A stretch of 64,000 nt of DNA. Origin: Spirosoma luteum DSM 19990 (lineage in GTDB: Bacteria > Bacteroidota > Bacteroidia > Cytophagales > Spirosomataceae). The notes below the pieces were generated by a model, which saw nothing but the letters and a program-made list of their open reading frames with translations, was not told where the DNA came from and searched no databases. This document shows positions 54,402 to 63,786 of the stretch, in pieces (position 1 is the stretch's first letter; every line of letters begins with the position of its first letter). The position numbers and the translations under genes are program-made. The stretch is taken from positions 1 through 64,000 of the forward strand of contig NZ_KB893250.1 of NCBI RefSeq assembly GCF_000374065.1. Direction: 5' to 3'.

Positions 54402-54947
54402 CTATTTTGCGGGCACTACCCGGTTAAAACCTCTCAGGAAGAGACCATAAATAATCAGGCCAACGGTAATCCCGAACGAAAGCCACTTTATTAATTTGAC
54501 CACCTCACACAGCACTGCCACGGTCATTGACTGCGCAGGGTAGCTGGTCAGCAGCGTGACAATGGCCGCGTTCTCGAGGTAGTCGGACAACAGAACGACA
54601 AAGGGCAACAGACCAATCAATCTGTTAGACCGGTGGCGAAACAGCATCGTCAGGATTATGGCCAGCAGAAAACTGTACACAATGGGGTAAATCAGGTCAA
54701 TTGTCAGTTCGGTTCGGGCATAAAAGGCACGGGCAGCGGGGCCGTAATCGGCCACCATAGCCAGCGTCCGCGCGGGGTTGAACCCAAACGTCAGGTCGAT
54801 GGGATCAACGGGCTTCCCCGCTAACTGACTGATGGTGGCTCCGGCGTTTTTGAACCAGTAGGCGGGAAAACTTACGTAAATTACCCCCAGAAACAGCAAC
54901 GTTTTCCAGTTGGCCAGGCGGTTCAGAAAATTGGTAACGGGTATCAT
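54402..54947 (-). CDS. Hypothetical integral membrane protein
   Basis: A 181-residue protein with four to five membrane helices (FLGVIYVSFPAYWF, IYPIVYSFLLAIILTMLF, LLPFVVLLSDYLENAAIVTLL, LSFGITVGLIIYGLFL). The conserved-looking LSDYLENA lies in the third helix. I do not recognise the family. It follows the flavin monooxygenase by 107 bp on the same strand, so the two may form an operon. It has no operator of its own. Confidence 0.65.
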   Translation of the reverse strand: MIPVTNFLNRLANWKTLLFLGVIYVSFPAYWFKNAGATISQLAGKPVDPIDLTFGFNPARTLAMVADYGPAARAFYARTELTIDLIYPIVYSFLLAIILTMLFRHRSNRLIGLLPFVVLLSDYLENAAIVTLLTSYPAQSMTVAVLCEVVKLIKWLSFGITVGLIIYGLFLRGFNRVVPAK

Positions 54948-55054
54948 AGCCAGGAAGTGGTTCGGGTGTAGGTGATAATTGGTAAACCCTGAATTGCCTT
55001 CAGAAAAGTCAGGGATGAAATCAGTTAATAAGGGGTTCTGTCTTGTTTACTACC

Positions 55055-56584
55055 TCAAACTACGGCTACTTCATTAGTCAGCATCTGCTCCATTCCGGGC
55101 TGTGATCGGGTTGCGGGCAACCGCTGCAACTCCTGCGTCAGCCCCTTATACATACCGGGGTTGAACGGAGCCATAAACTCGGTCACCGGGTTACCGGTAC
55201 GGCGGGTTTTCAGGCCCATATCGCGCATCAGTTCGTCGGCGTGGTGGAACGAGAACGGGATGATGCACGTACCTGAGGAATGCCCGTGCGGCACCCGTTG
55301 CATGAGCCATTCCTGATGCCGGGCAATCTCTGCTTTCATCCCGTCGGCATCAGGCAAATTAAGCTTATTTTTAACGTACTGCGCCGAATAATGCGCGGCC
55401 AGTTCCGAGGTAAAGGGCGTAAACAGAGAAGGGTTATACCCCACAAAGGACAAGTTAGGCACGTCGGCGGGCAACACGTTCCGGTAGAGTTGAAACCAGC
55501 CTTTGGCGTTCCGCAGTCGACGGCTGATGTCAGCGTCGAAAAACGGCACCGTTTGCCGGAATCCGGTGGCAAATACCACCACATCGGCCTCAATCTTTTT
55601 GCCGTTGGTCAGCCGAACGCCGTCGGTTTCAAACCGGCTGATTTCGCCCTTCTCCAGCTGGATATCGCCCGTAGCAGCCCGCTCGTAGAAATTATCGGAG
55701 GTCAGGCCAATGGAGCAGTTAGCGATGCTGTCGAAGGGTTTATCGGGCAGCAGTCCGCTTTTTTTGAGTTTCAACTGGGCGGCTACCAGGTTGCCGATAC
55801 TTTTGACCAGAAAATTGGTGACGGGTTTGCCCATTGGCCCGTGCAGAAACTTGTGGATACCGTACAGAAACCGGTACGGAAACAGTGATTCGCCGAACCG
55901 GTGCAGCAGCAGGTATTTAAAATTAAGACCCCAGAAGATACGCGGCATTTTCCACTTCGCTTCCCGGTAAATACACACCGGCTTTTGAGAAACCGAACTC
56001 ACCTGCGACAGAATATCGTGGGCCGATTTGGCAAAGCCCACCACCGCTATTTTCTGCGTTTTGGCCGCGTCGAGGTGTTCCTGCCGGAAGGACGTGCTGT
56101 GCATCACCTGCCCGCCGAACAACTCCCGCCCCTGAACAGACGGCATGTTGGGTTCGCTGAAAACACCATTACAAACCACCAGAAAATCGACTTCTACCTG
56201 GCCCGAAACCCCGTTTTGCGTGGTGTGCAGTATCCAGCCGCCGTGTCCGCCGTTGATAGGTTCGGCGTGCCGAATGGTGGTGCCGAACTGAATGTGGGGC
56301 AGCAGGTCGAAATGGCGGGCGTAGTTGGTGAGGTACTCCTGTACGTTCTCACCGGTGGGCCACTCGGGGTAATGTTTGGGCATCGGAAAATCCGAAAACG
56401 TGTAGGTATCGCGGGTGTTCTGGGTCGTCACATTCGGATACCGGCGGGTGCTGGTCCAGACACCACCCAGTTCGGTTTCTTTCTCGAACAGCACCACCTC
56501 GAAACTGTGTTCGCGCATGGTTTTGGCCGTTACCAGGCCACTGACTCCGGCTCCGATAATGCCGATTGTTTTTTGTGTTTTCAT
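55055..56584 (-). CDS. Flavin-containing monooxygenase
   Basis: A 509-residue FMO-type enzyme using FAD and NADPH to oxygenate nucleophilic heteroatoms or ketones. The FAD-binding GIIGAGVSGLVTA is at the N-terminus. The FMO-identifying region is represented by ELFGGQVMHSTSF (about residues 150-162). The NADPH site is VVGFAKSAHD, lacking the usual second glycine pattern, and the ATG motif is VVFATGF. It is led by the shared operator at 56664-56681 and may be co-transcribed with the downstream membrane protein gene. Confidence 0.87.
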   Translation of the reverse strand: MKTQKTIGIIGAGVSGLVTAKTMREHSFEVVLFEKETELGGVWTSTRRYPNVTTQNTRDTYTFSDFPMPKHYPEWPTGENVQEYLTNYARHFDLLPHIQFGTTIRHAEPINGGHGGWILHTTQNGVSGQVEVDFLVVCNGVFSEPNMPSVQGRELFGGQVMHSTSFRQEHLDAAKTQKIAVVGFAKSAHDILSQVSSVSQKPVCIYREAKWKMPRIFWGLNFKYLLLHRFGESLFPYRFLYGIHKFLHGPMGKPVTNFLVKSIGNLVAAQLKLKKSGLLPDKPFDSIANCSIGLTSDNFYERAATGDIQLEKGEISRFETDGVRLTNGKKIEADVVVFATGFRQTVPFFDADISRRLRNAKGWFQLYRNVLPADVPNLSFVGYNPSLFTPFTSELAAHYSAQYVKNKLNLPDADGMKAEIARHQEWLMQRVPHGHSSGTCIIPFSFHHADELMRDMGLKTRRTGNPVTEFMAPFNPGMYKGLTQELQRLPATRSQPGMEQMLTNEVAVV

Positions 56585-56663
56585 GACTATAGCTGGTTAA
56601 AAAAGAGGAAGAGATTGTCCCGATTGGGTAATACAAAGGTGGCCGGTTGGGCAGGGCAAATCC

Positions 56664-56681
56664 ATACTAACTTGTTTGTAT
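56664..56681 (-). promoter_or_regulatory. Regulon operator
   Basis: ATACTAACTTGTTTGTAT, identical to the site at 54300-54317. A CACCTTTG box follows at 56634-56641 (minus strand), 22 bp away, ahead of the monooxygenase gene. Confidence 0.75.
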
Positions 56682-56753
56682 TTTCCCCAGCCCCCTTCAT
56701 ACCAAAGGTTGACCTATCGGGCGGCTTTTTGTATGAACGGGGCTGGGGGCCGG

Positions 56754-57215
56754 TTAGAGTTTCAGCTTGGTATCCTGCGGTTTATGAGCGAATACGTACA
56801 CCGCTTTGCTGTTTTCCCGTACGGACACGTAAACCACTACGTTTGTCATGGCTGACCGGTATACCATGGCATCACTGAAGTCTGCCCCCTGGCTACCATT
56901 GCAGGGAGCTGGTAAGGGTTTGCCCCCGGGGCTAACCTGATTCATCAGCCACTTTTTTCCCGTTTTGCTTTCGGTAAGCGTAACGTTGGATGCCTTACTG
57001 GTGCTGAAATTTGCCGTTAGTGAAACAGAATAGGCAGGCTCACCCTCACTATCCGAAATCCCGAGCAGAACAATGTTGGTGAACTGTATTATTGTTTGGT
57101 TTGAATTATACGGGGCACTTTCCATATTCCAGGCACATTTTGCCGAGCTGTACTGAGCGAATGACGTGGCTGCGAAGCCGAAAACGAGGGCGAGCAATAA
57201 GCTTACTTTTTTCAT
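56754..57215 (-). CDS. Small secreted protein, family with 53757-54200
   Basis: A 153-residue exported protein with signal peptide (KKVSLLLALVFGFAATSFAQ). The frame is open further upstream to 57308, but the signal peptide fixes the start at 57215. The remainder is beta-rich with two cysteines. The promoter region carries the shared operator, and the kinase gene at 57390 is divergent from it. Confidence 0.72.
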   Translation of the reverse strand: MKKVSLLLALVFGFAATSFAQYSSAKCAWNMESAPYNSNQTIIQFTNIVLLGISDSEGEPAYSVSLTANFSTSKASNVTLTESKTGKKWLMNQVSPGGKPLPAPCNGSQGADFSDAMVYRSAMTNVVVYVSVRENSKAVYVFAHKPQDTKLKL

Positions 57216-57275
57216 GATTTTTGTTTGGTTTGATTTGGTTAAAAAAGAGAAAGAAATTATCCCGTTTGGGTGATA

Positions 57276-57324
57276 CAAAGGTGGCGGATGAGGCAGGGGC
57301 AAATCCATACCAACTTGTTTGTAT
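57276..57324. promoter_or_regulatory. Regulon operator between divergent genes
   Basis: ATACCAACTTGTTTGTAT at 57307-57324 with a CACCTTTG box at 57276-57283 (minus strand), 23 bp apart. The site lies 92 bp before the secreted-protein gene and 66 bp before the first kinase gene, so it could serve both. Confidence 0.72.
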
Positions 57325-57389
57325 TTTCACCAGAAAAGGTTTTCTTTTGAGGGAGTTTCGCATCTATCCCGGCAAATTCTTCCTTCCTC

Positions 57390-59300
57390 ATGAACCGTTT
57401 CCGGTGTTTTTGGCTGTGCGTCTGGCTCAGCCACGCAGCCTGGGCGCAGTCCGGCACCCGGCCCCTTTTGGTTGGTGCTTCGACCCTGCCCTCCGGCGAA
57501 TTACCGCTCCGGGAAGCCCTGTATCATTTTGAAGACACGACGGGGAAACTCACTATTGAGCAGGCAGTCGAACGGCAGAAGAAGGGGCAATTCGGGCTTT
57601 CCAGCAGCCTTACGGTCCGGCAGGATTTTGGCTACAACACCGCTGTGCAGTGGCTTTATTTCGAGTTGGAAACCAGGCAAAAAGCCAGCCTGATGCTCGA
57701 AATAGAGTACGCCAACATCGACGACCTCGAACTGTTCAGCATCCGGAACGGCGTCATCCAGTCGCTGGGGCATACCGGCGACCGATTTGTATTCAGTCAG
57801 CGGCCTTATATCAACAACAATTACGTTTTTCCGCTCCGGCTGCTGGCAGGCGAACGGACCGGGTACTACCTGCGCTTCGACCGTCCCAACGCCATTCTGT
57901 CCTTCTTTATCCGGCTCTGGCCCCGGACGATTTTCCTGCATACCGACCGCGACGAGTATTTTGCGTGGGGTATTTACATCGGCATTATCTGCCTTGTTCT
58001 TATCGTAGCGGTTGTGATGCTGCTGGCTACCAAAGACCGGATTTACCTGTGGTTCGGGCTGTATATTCACTTCATGACCATGCATTTGTTTTCCGATGCC
58101 GGGCTGGGGTTTCAGTATTTGTGGCCCAATACCCCCCATATCAACGAGTTCGCACCGGTCTACCTCTACATCTGGGCAGCCATGATTGCCCAGCTCACTT
58201 TCATGCAGTTTTTCATCCGGCAAACCGCCCAGGAGAGCCGGATCTATCGCTGGAATAACGGGTTCAAACTGATAGTGCTGACAACCCTGCTGGTAGTGAT
58301 CGGCATTCAGCTTTCCGACGTGGCCGGGCGCGAACTGTTCCTGTACAAGTTTATCGCGTCGGCTACGCGCTATTTTGTGATAGCCCTTATTACGCTGACG
58401 GCTCTTAGCTTGTGGGAGCACAAACGCCGGAGTTCGTTGCGGCAACAGGAAAAATTGGTCCGGTATTATACGTACGCGCTGCTGATTCAGTTTTCGGGCT
58501 TCGTGCTGGTGTCGCTCATCAACTTATGCCAGGATAAAGGCTGGCCCCTGCCGTTCGACGTGCTGACGTATGTAATCATGGGCGTAACCGTTTTTCTGGA
58601 TATTGTCTTTTTCTCGTATGGCCTGGCCTATCGCTACCGGGTGGCCCGCCAAACCAACCGCACCCTCGAACTCGACCTGCTCACCGCCCACCAGCAAACC
58701 CAGCAACGGGTAATCGGCGCGCTGGAAGAGGAACGGCAACGACTGGCGCAGGACCTTCACGACGACATTGGCCCTACCCTGTCTGTGGCAAAGGGATACC
58801 TGTCGGTGCTGACCCGTACTGAAAAAACGGACCGGTTGATGCACGCGCAGACCCTGCTCGATGAAGCCGCCCACGAACTGCGCACGCTGTCGCATCAACT
58901 GATGCCCAGGCACCTCGAACAGACGGGCCTGGCCGAAGCCATTGACGAAACGATACGCAAAAAATCGGGCATGGGTACGCAGTTTCAGTTTATCAGCCTG
59001 GGAGACGTTAAACGGCTACCCGCCCAAACGGAACGGTTACTATTTGGCATCGCTACGGAACTGATTCAGCAGGTTCAGCACCACAGCCAGGCTACCGAGG
59101 CTACTGTACAGCTGATTTACCACCCCGGCCACCTGAACCTGACCGTTGAAGATAATGGCCCCGCACAGCCTGCCCATCATGACGAACGCAGTGTACCCCA
59201 TCTGCTCACGAAAGCGGAGTTTCTGAACGCCGACTTAGTAATTGAAGCCAATGACCAGGGGCATACCGTCATGCTAACCGTCCCTTTTCCCACTACCTGA
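57390..59300 (+). CDS. 7TMR-DISM sensor histidine kinase K1 (histidine intact, ATPase degenerate)
   Basis: A 636-residue sensor: signal peptide (CVWLSHAAWAQ), an extracellular DISMED2-type sugar-binding-like domain (about residues 30-185), seven membrane helices (about 195-415), a coiled coil and a HisKA_3 core. The H-box ERQRLAQDLHDDIGPTLS is canonical with His457. The ATPase domain is not: the essential Mg-binding asparagine of the N-box is Gln561 (ELIQQVQHH), DNG survives but the GxG of the G1 box does not, and no GxGL box is seen. It can probably accept phosphate but not bind ATP normally. The next kinase starts 1 bp after its stop. Confidence 0.87.
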   Translation: MNRFRCFWLCVWLSHAAWAQSGTRPLLVGASTLPSGELPLREALYHFEDTTGKLTIEQAVERQKKGQFGLSSSLTVRQDFGYNTAVQWLYFELETRQKASLMLEIEYANIDDLELFSIRNGVIQSLGHTGDRFVFSQRPYINNNYVFPLRLLAGERTGYYLRFDRPNAILSFFIRLWPRTIFLHTDRDEYFAWGIYIGIICLVLIVAVVMLLATKDRIYLWFGLYIHFMTMHLFSDAGLGFQYLWPNTPHINEFAPVYLYIWAAMIAQLTFMQFFIRQTAQESRIYRWNNGFKLIVLTTLLVVIGIQLSDVAGRELFLYKFIASATRYFVIALITLTALSLWEHKRRSSLRQQEKLVRYYTYALLIQFSGFVLVSLINLCQDKGWPLPFDVLTYVIMGVTVFLDIVFFSYGLAYRYRVARQTNRTLELDLLTAHQQTQQRVIGALEEERQRLAQDLHDDIGPTLSVAKGYLSVLTRTEKTDRLMHAQTLLDEAAHELRTLSHQLMPRHLEQTGLAEAIDETIRKKSGMGTQFQFISLGDVKRLPAQTERLLFGIATELIQQVQHHSQATEATVQLIYHPGHLNLTVEDNGPAQPAHHDERSVPHLLTKAEFLNADLVIEANDQGHTVMLTVPFPTT

Positions 59301-59301
59301 T

Positions 59302-61176
59302 ATGGTTCGGAACCTGATTGGCCTGTTTGGCGTGGTAATACTGGCCATTTGGGGCTTTGCATGGTACCATGCCCGCTCTATGGCGCCCATAAAAGCCCTT
59401 CCGATAGCGCTGTTTCACTGGGAAGATACCACGGCGCGGGCCACCATCCAGTCGGTTATGCAGTCGGCGGGGTTTGCTCCCATCCGGCACCGGCGGCAAA
59501 ACGTGGGCTATACAAAGTCGATTCACTGGTACCGGTTTCGGTTGCCGCCCGACAGCCTGGAAACGGAACTGACTCTCGACGTTCGGAATCATGCCATCAA
59601 TGCGCTGCAACTGATTACGGTGCGAGATGGCCACGTAATTTCACTCACCAAAACCGGCGACCGGTTTCCGTTCAGTCAGCGCCCCATACCCACTAAAACC
59701 TTCGCTTTCCCACTCCAGAACAGTCCCCGCCAGCCTACGGATTATTACCTCCGGCTCGACAAGCGGTACGAGAATTTAGCGACCGAAATGACCTTCTGGC
59801 GTACCAGCGATTTTGACGATAAAGAGCAGCGCGAGTATTTTCTGTGGGGCATTTTTGTGGGTATTGTGGCACTGGTGGTTCTGCTCAATGTACTGTTCTG
59901 GCGTACCAGCAATGACCCTGTTTACCTTTGGTACGCTATTTACGTGACCGGTCTTTTTCTGCGGCAGGCCGCCGATTCGGGGCTGGGCTTCCAGTACCTG
60001 TGGCCGGGGTTTCCCGCTCTCAACGCGCCTGACCCAATCATTCAGGCACTCTGGCTGTATGTACCGGCCATGATTCAGTTTCAGCAGTATTTTCTGAATC
60101 TAAGGCAGGAAAACAAACGGTTGTTTCAGATTCTGCAGGTACTGAAGTACACATTCTGGGCTGGTTTTGTGGGGCTGCTTGCCGCGCAGCTGCTGCACCT
60201 GCCGCAGCACTATCCGGAACTGGTTCAGGTAGTTACGCGCATTCATTCCATACTGGCCAATGCGGCTGTTTTAGCGTTTCTGTGGGTTATCGTGGTTAGT
60301 TTACAGTCAGCCGATGCACTCCGGCAACTGTACGGGGCTGGTTTGGCCCTGCAAATGACCGGCCAGTTTGTGAATATTATCCAGAATGTGTCGCGCAACC
60401 AGGCCGATGGCATTTACCTGGTTGAACCGTATTTGCTTACCGTCGTCATCTTTTTTATCGACTTAGTGGTGTTTACGTACCTGCTGGCGTACCGCTACCG
60501 GCAGTCGTTGAGGGAACACCAAACACTGACGCTGAACCTGACACGGACGCAGCAGCATACGAACCAGAAAATTATCCAGATGCTCGATGCGGAACGTGAA
60601 CAGGTGCAACACCTCCTCCACGCCGATGTAAGCCAACGACTTCAGCAGGCCCGGCACCTCCTCACCAGCGTAGTTCCGTCGGCACAGCTTACCGATTCGG
60701 TTCGGCTTATTCAGAAAGCAGATGCCGACCTGGACGAAATTGCCCAGAATAGGTTGCCCGTTGCAGTGGCCGAAAAAGGCGTGGCCGCTGCCCTGTCTGA
60801 ACTGATCGAGCAACTCAATCAGACGCAGCCGGTGCAGTTTACGTTTGTCCAAACGGGCGGAAATCCCGCGTTATCGGTTAGTCAGGACGTGCAGTTGTAC
60901 CGCATTGCCACGGAACTGATGAACAACATACGCAAACACGCGCAGGCCACGCAGGCGCGGGTCCTGCTGGCGCATGAGGCTGGAGACGTTTCGCTGACCG
61001 TGAGCGACAATGGCCGGGGATTTGATGCAACGTCGGCTGGAGAAAGTCACACCGGTATTGGCCTGAAAAATCTGTACGCCCGTACCCGCGAACTACACGC
61101 CGACGTAACCCTCAATTCGGGAGAAGACGGGACCACCATAGTCGTTCGGCTTCCGCAAAAAATACAAACAAGTTAG
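59302..61176 (+). CDS. 7TMR-DISM sensor histidine kinase K2 (ATPase intact, H-box altered)
   Basis: A 624-residue paralogue of K1. It has an N-terminal membrane segment, a DISMED2-type domain, seven helices with the shared GLGFQYLWP, then the kinase core. The ATPase domain is complete: ELMNNIRKHAQA with Asn542, DNGRGFD and GIGLKNLYAR. The H-box keeps His440 (LLHADVSQRL), but the usual acidic residue after the histidine is alanine, the aspartate before LH is leucine and the glycine is serine. It may therefore act as the ATP-using partner for another subunit. It is translationally close-coupled to K1, and its stop codon overlaps the operator for K3. Confidence 0.87.
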   Translation: MVRNLIGLFGVVILAIWGFAWYHARSMAPIKALPIALFHWEDTTARATIQSVMQSAGFAPIRHRRQNVGYTKSIHWYRFRLPPDSLETELTLDVRNHAINALQLITVRDGHVISLTKTGDRFPFSQRPIPTKTFAFPLQNSPRQPTDYYLRLDKRYENLATEMTFWRTSDFDDKEQREYFLWGIFVGIVALVVLLNVLFWRTSNDPVYLWYAIYVTGLFLRQAADSGLGFQYLWPGFPALNAPDPIIQALWLYVPAMIQFQQYFLNLRQENKRLFQILQVLKYTFWAGFVGLLAAQLLHLPQHYPELVQVVTRIHSILANAAVLAFLWVIVVSLQSADALRQLYGAGLALQMTGQFVNIIQNVSRNQADGIYLVEPYLLTVVIFFIDLVVFTYLLAYRYRQSLREHQTLTLNLTRTQQHTNQKIIQMLDAEREQVQHLLHADVSQRLQQARHLLTSVVPSAQLTDSVRLIQKADADLDEIAQNRLPVAVAEKGVAAALSELIEQLNQTQPVQFTFVQTGGNPALSVSQDVQLYRIATELMNNIRKHAQATQARVLLAHEAGDVSLTVSDNGRGFDATSAGESHTGIGLKNLYARTRELHADVTLNSGEDGTTIVVRLPQKIQTS

Positions 61177-61209
61177 TATGTTTTAGCGGGGCATATTCGG
61201 TTAGCTTTG
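61162..61209 (+). promoter_or_regulatory. Regulon operator and promoter of kinase K3
   Basis: ATACAAACAAGTTAGTAT at 61162-61179, overlapping the K2 stop, is followed after 22 bp by an exact TAGCTTTG box at 61202-61209. Transcription would start about 13 bp before the K3 start codon. Confidence 0.72.
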
Positions 61210-61228
61210 CCCAAATCACCCACTGTAT

Positions 61229-63088
61229 TTGAGACATCCTGTTGTCATACTGCTCCTGTTCATCGTATCGCTTTCTGGCGTGGAAGCCCAGCAAACCTAT
61301 CGGGTCACGCCCGCTAAACGGTATGTACTGGACGGCTTCATCAGTTATTTTGAGGATACGACTACACGCCTTTCCATTCAGCAAATAACCCGGCTTCATC
61401 AACAGGGGCGTTTCAAGCCATTACCGTCCAGCCTGCTGAACCAGGGCTACACGGCTTCGAATCACTGGATTCATCTGCGGCTAGAGGCCAACACATCCCA
61501 ACCCGTTTTTCTGGCACTCGACAATCCGCGCATCAATGAGTTGTGGTTTTATCAGCTGACCGAAAATCGCCTGGTTCGTCGGGTGCTCACGGGCGATGCC
61601 CAGCCCTTCGATTCGCGGGCCTTTCCGAGTCGAAACTGGTTGTTTCCAATTCCCCTGACCGCTACTACCCCCACTGATTTATTTATAATGGTGGCCAAAC
61701 GACACGAAGTGCTGGGTGTTCGGGTCAGTCTGTGGGGGAATGATGCCTTTGAGCAACACGACCGGAATGATTACCTGTTTTGGGGCTTCCTGACCGGATT
61801 CAGCCTCCTGATTCTGCTCATCAACACCATCGCTTTTGTGGCGACGAAAGACCGGACCTATTTTTGGTTTATCTGCCTTATTCTGGCCATTGCCTTCCAT
61901 ATTTCGGGGCAGTCGGGTCTGGGATTTCAATACCTCTGGCCCAACAGCCCGGCCTTCAACCGACTCGATCCGCAATTGTTATCGGGCTGGCTCATTATGC
62001 TGACGCAGTTACAGTTTATGCAGCAGTTCATCGGGCAGAAAGCCGGGCAAAGCCGGGCGTATTACGCCGTGAACGGGTTCAAATACGGGCTTACGCTGCT
62101 ACTGGTACTGAACGTTGTCCTGCGGATTGTCGACGTGTTCCCGCGGCACCATTTTCAATGGACGTTTAATGCAACGTTAGCCCTCATTCTGGTCAGCATC
62201 GGGCTGGCCTTCTGGTCTATCTTTGAGCGCATTCGGCAAGGCGAAAAGGTGGTTATTTTTTACACCTCTACTTTTTCAATTCAGCTGGTGGGTTACCTGC
62301 TGGTTTTCTTTATTAACCTGGCCTTCACGCGTGGGAAGGAGCCGCTGTTTCAATTCGATAGCTATATGCTTATCGTTATTAATCTTCTGTTCGACTTGCT
62401 GGTGCTTACATCGGGTATCCTGTTCTTCTGGTTTCAGAAATACCAGCGGCAAAACCGGCTGCTGCTAACTGCCCTTCACCAGAGCGAACAGGCCCAGTCG
62501 CAACGGATTATCGACGCGCTCGAAATTGAGCGCAACCGCATGGCCGAAGACCTGTACGACGACGTAGGAGCCATGCTCTCCACGGCCATCGGGTATGTAT
62601 CGAGTACGTTACGCAAACCCGACGTTCGGGAGCGGTTCCCGATGCTAAGCGAAGCCCGCAGCCTGCTGGACCGGGCCGTGGAGAATCTGCGTACGGTTTC
62701 GCACAACCTGATGCCCAAGAATTTTGCCCAGTTGGGGCTAGCCAAATCGCTGGCCGAAACGGTGGATAAGATACAGCACAGCAGCCCCGTTCAGTTTGAG
62801 TATGTGATTGTTGGTCAGGAACGCCGATTCGATGCGGCCACCGAAGTGCAGGTATTTCGGATTGCTTCGGAACTCATCAACGACATTATCAAAAATTCGA
62901 CCGCTACGCAGGCTACCCTGCAATTAGTGTTTAACCATCAGACACTGAGCCTGATTACCGAAGACGATAGCCCCCGCACCCCGGTTTACAATAACCTCAC
63001 CTCTAAAGTAGATTTCGTCCAGGGCACCCTCGCTATCGATACATCGCCCACCGGCGTAACCACCATCATCGAAATTCCGTACCAGTAA
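61229..63088 (+). CDS. 7TMR-DISM pseudokinase K3 (tyrosine in place of histidine)
   Basis: A 619-residue paralogue with signal peptide (ILLLFIVSLSGVEA), DISMED2-type domain, seven helices and a kinase-like core. The H-box ERNRMAEDLYDDVGAMLS is otherwise canonical, but the acceptor is Tyr443 (codon TAC at 62555). The N-box reads ELINDIIKN, with Asp552 where asparagine is essential. The G1 region is EDDSPRTP and no G2 box is seen. It should be neither a phosphate acceptor nor an ATPase, which suggests a structural or regulatory partner. The start is a TTG. It has its own promoter with the shared operator. Confidence 0.85.
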   Translation: MRHPVVILLLFIVSLSGVEAQQTYRVTPAKRYVLDGFISYFEDTTTRLSIQQITRLHQQGRFKPLPSSLLNQGYTASNHWIHLRLEANTSQPVFLALDNPRINELWFYQLTENRLVRRVLTGDAQPFDSRAFPSRNWLFPIPLTATTPTDLFIMVAKRHEVLGVRVSLWGNDAFEQHDRNDYLFWGFLTGFSLLILLINTIAFVATKDRTYFWFICLILAIAFHISGQSGLGFQYLWPNSPAFNRLDPQLLSGWLIMLTQLQFMQQFIGQKAGQSRAYYAVNGFKYGLTLLLVLNVVLRIVDVFPRHHFQWTFNATLALILVSIGLAFWSIFERIRQGEKVVIFYTSTFSIQLVGYLLVFFINLAFTRGKEPLFQFDSYMLIVINLLFDLLVLTSGILFFWFQKYQRQNRLLLTALHQSEQAQSQRIIDALEIERNRMAEDLYDDVGAMLSTAIGYVSSTLRKPDVRERFPMLSEARSLLDRAVENLRTVSHNLMPKNFAQLGLAKSLAETVDKIQHSSPVQFEYVIVGQERRFDAATEVQVFRIASELINDIIKNSTATQATLQLVFNHQTLSLITEDDSPRTPVYNNLTSKVDFVQGTLAIDTSPTGVTTIIEIPYQ

Positions 63089-63147
63089 TTCCGAGCCATA
63101 ACTACCCCTTAAAATCATACTCTGCTACACTCTTTCACTCTTTGTAT

Positions 63148-63786
63148 ATGGACACACAAACGAAAATTCTGATTGCCGACGACCATCAACTCTTCAATGA
63201 TGGCATGAAAATGATGCTTTCGCCCGAAGATAATGTACAGGTGGTGGGGCAGGTATTCAGTGGCAAAGACGTGCCGGATGCCGTGAACCGGCTCCGACCC
63301 GATGTGCTGCTGCTGGACATTAACATGCCCCATACCAACGGCCTGGACGTGGCCGCGCAACTGCTGAAACAGGTACCCGCCTTAAAGATAATTGTGCTGA
63401 CGATGTACAATGACCGCAAGTTTGTGGAGGACTGCAAAAAGATGGGCGTACACGGCTATATTCTAAAAAACTCGGGTGTAGACGAGGTCATCAACGCCAT
63501 CGAAACCGTGTGCGCCGACAAAAAATACTACGACCCCAAACTCACCCAGACCCACAAGGTAAACCTGCATGCCGACGACTCGTTCATGAAGCAGTTTCAG
63601 CTGACCAAACGCGAAATCGAGATTATCGGTCTGGTGGGGCAGAGCTTCACCAACGAAGAAATGGCCGACAAACTGTTTTTGAGCGTGGCTACGGTGAAAA
63701 CGCACCGCAACAATATCAACCTCAAACTGGGTATCAACAAACCCGCCGATTTAGTAAAGTTTGCCGTTGAACACGGGCTGGCATAA
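63148..63786 (+). CDS. NarL/LuxR-family response regulator
   Basis: A 212-residue regulator. The receiver has the acid pair in IADDHQ, the phospho-acceptor aspartate in LLLDINMP (about residue 56), the Thr in VLTMYND and the lysine in YILKNSG. The C-terminal LuxR helix-turn-helix is LTKREIEIIGLVGQSFTNEE then SVATVKTHRNNINLKL. HisKA_3 kinases such as those encoded upstream normally partner this class. It is the natural candidate to bind the 18-bp palindrome in this locus, which is inference. The ATG at 63148 is preferred to a TTG two codons earlier. Confidence 0.92.
   Translation: MDTQTKILIADDHQLFNDGMKMMLSPEDNVQVVGQVFSGKDVPDAVNRLRPDVLLLDINMPHTNGLDVAAQLLKQVPALKIIVLTMYNDRKFVEDCKKMGVHGYILKNSGVDEVINAIETVCADKKYYDPKLTQTHKVNLHADDSFMKQFQLTKREIEIIGLVGQSFTNEEMADKLFLSVATVKTHRNNINLKLGINKPADLVKFAVEHGLA

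Noticed and set aside
55901..56878. Long plus-strand open frame antisense to the flavin monooxygenase
   Set aside because: It is a shadow of a convincing FMO gene and runs through the operator and the next gene.
57501..58445. 314-codon minus-strand open frame inside kinase K1
   Set aside because: K1 has full domain support on the plus strand. The shadow has no domain pattern.
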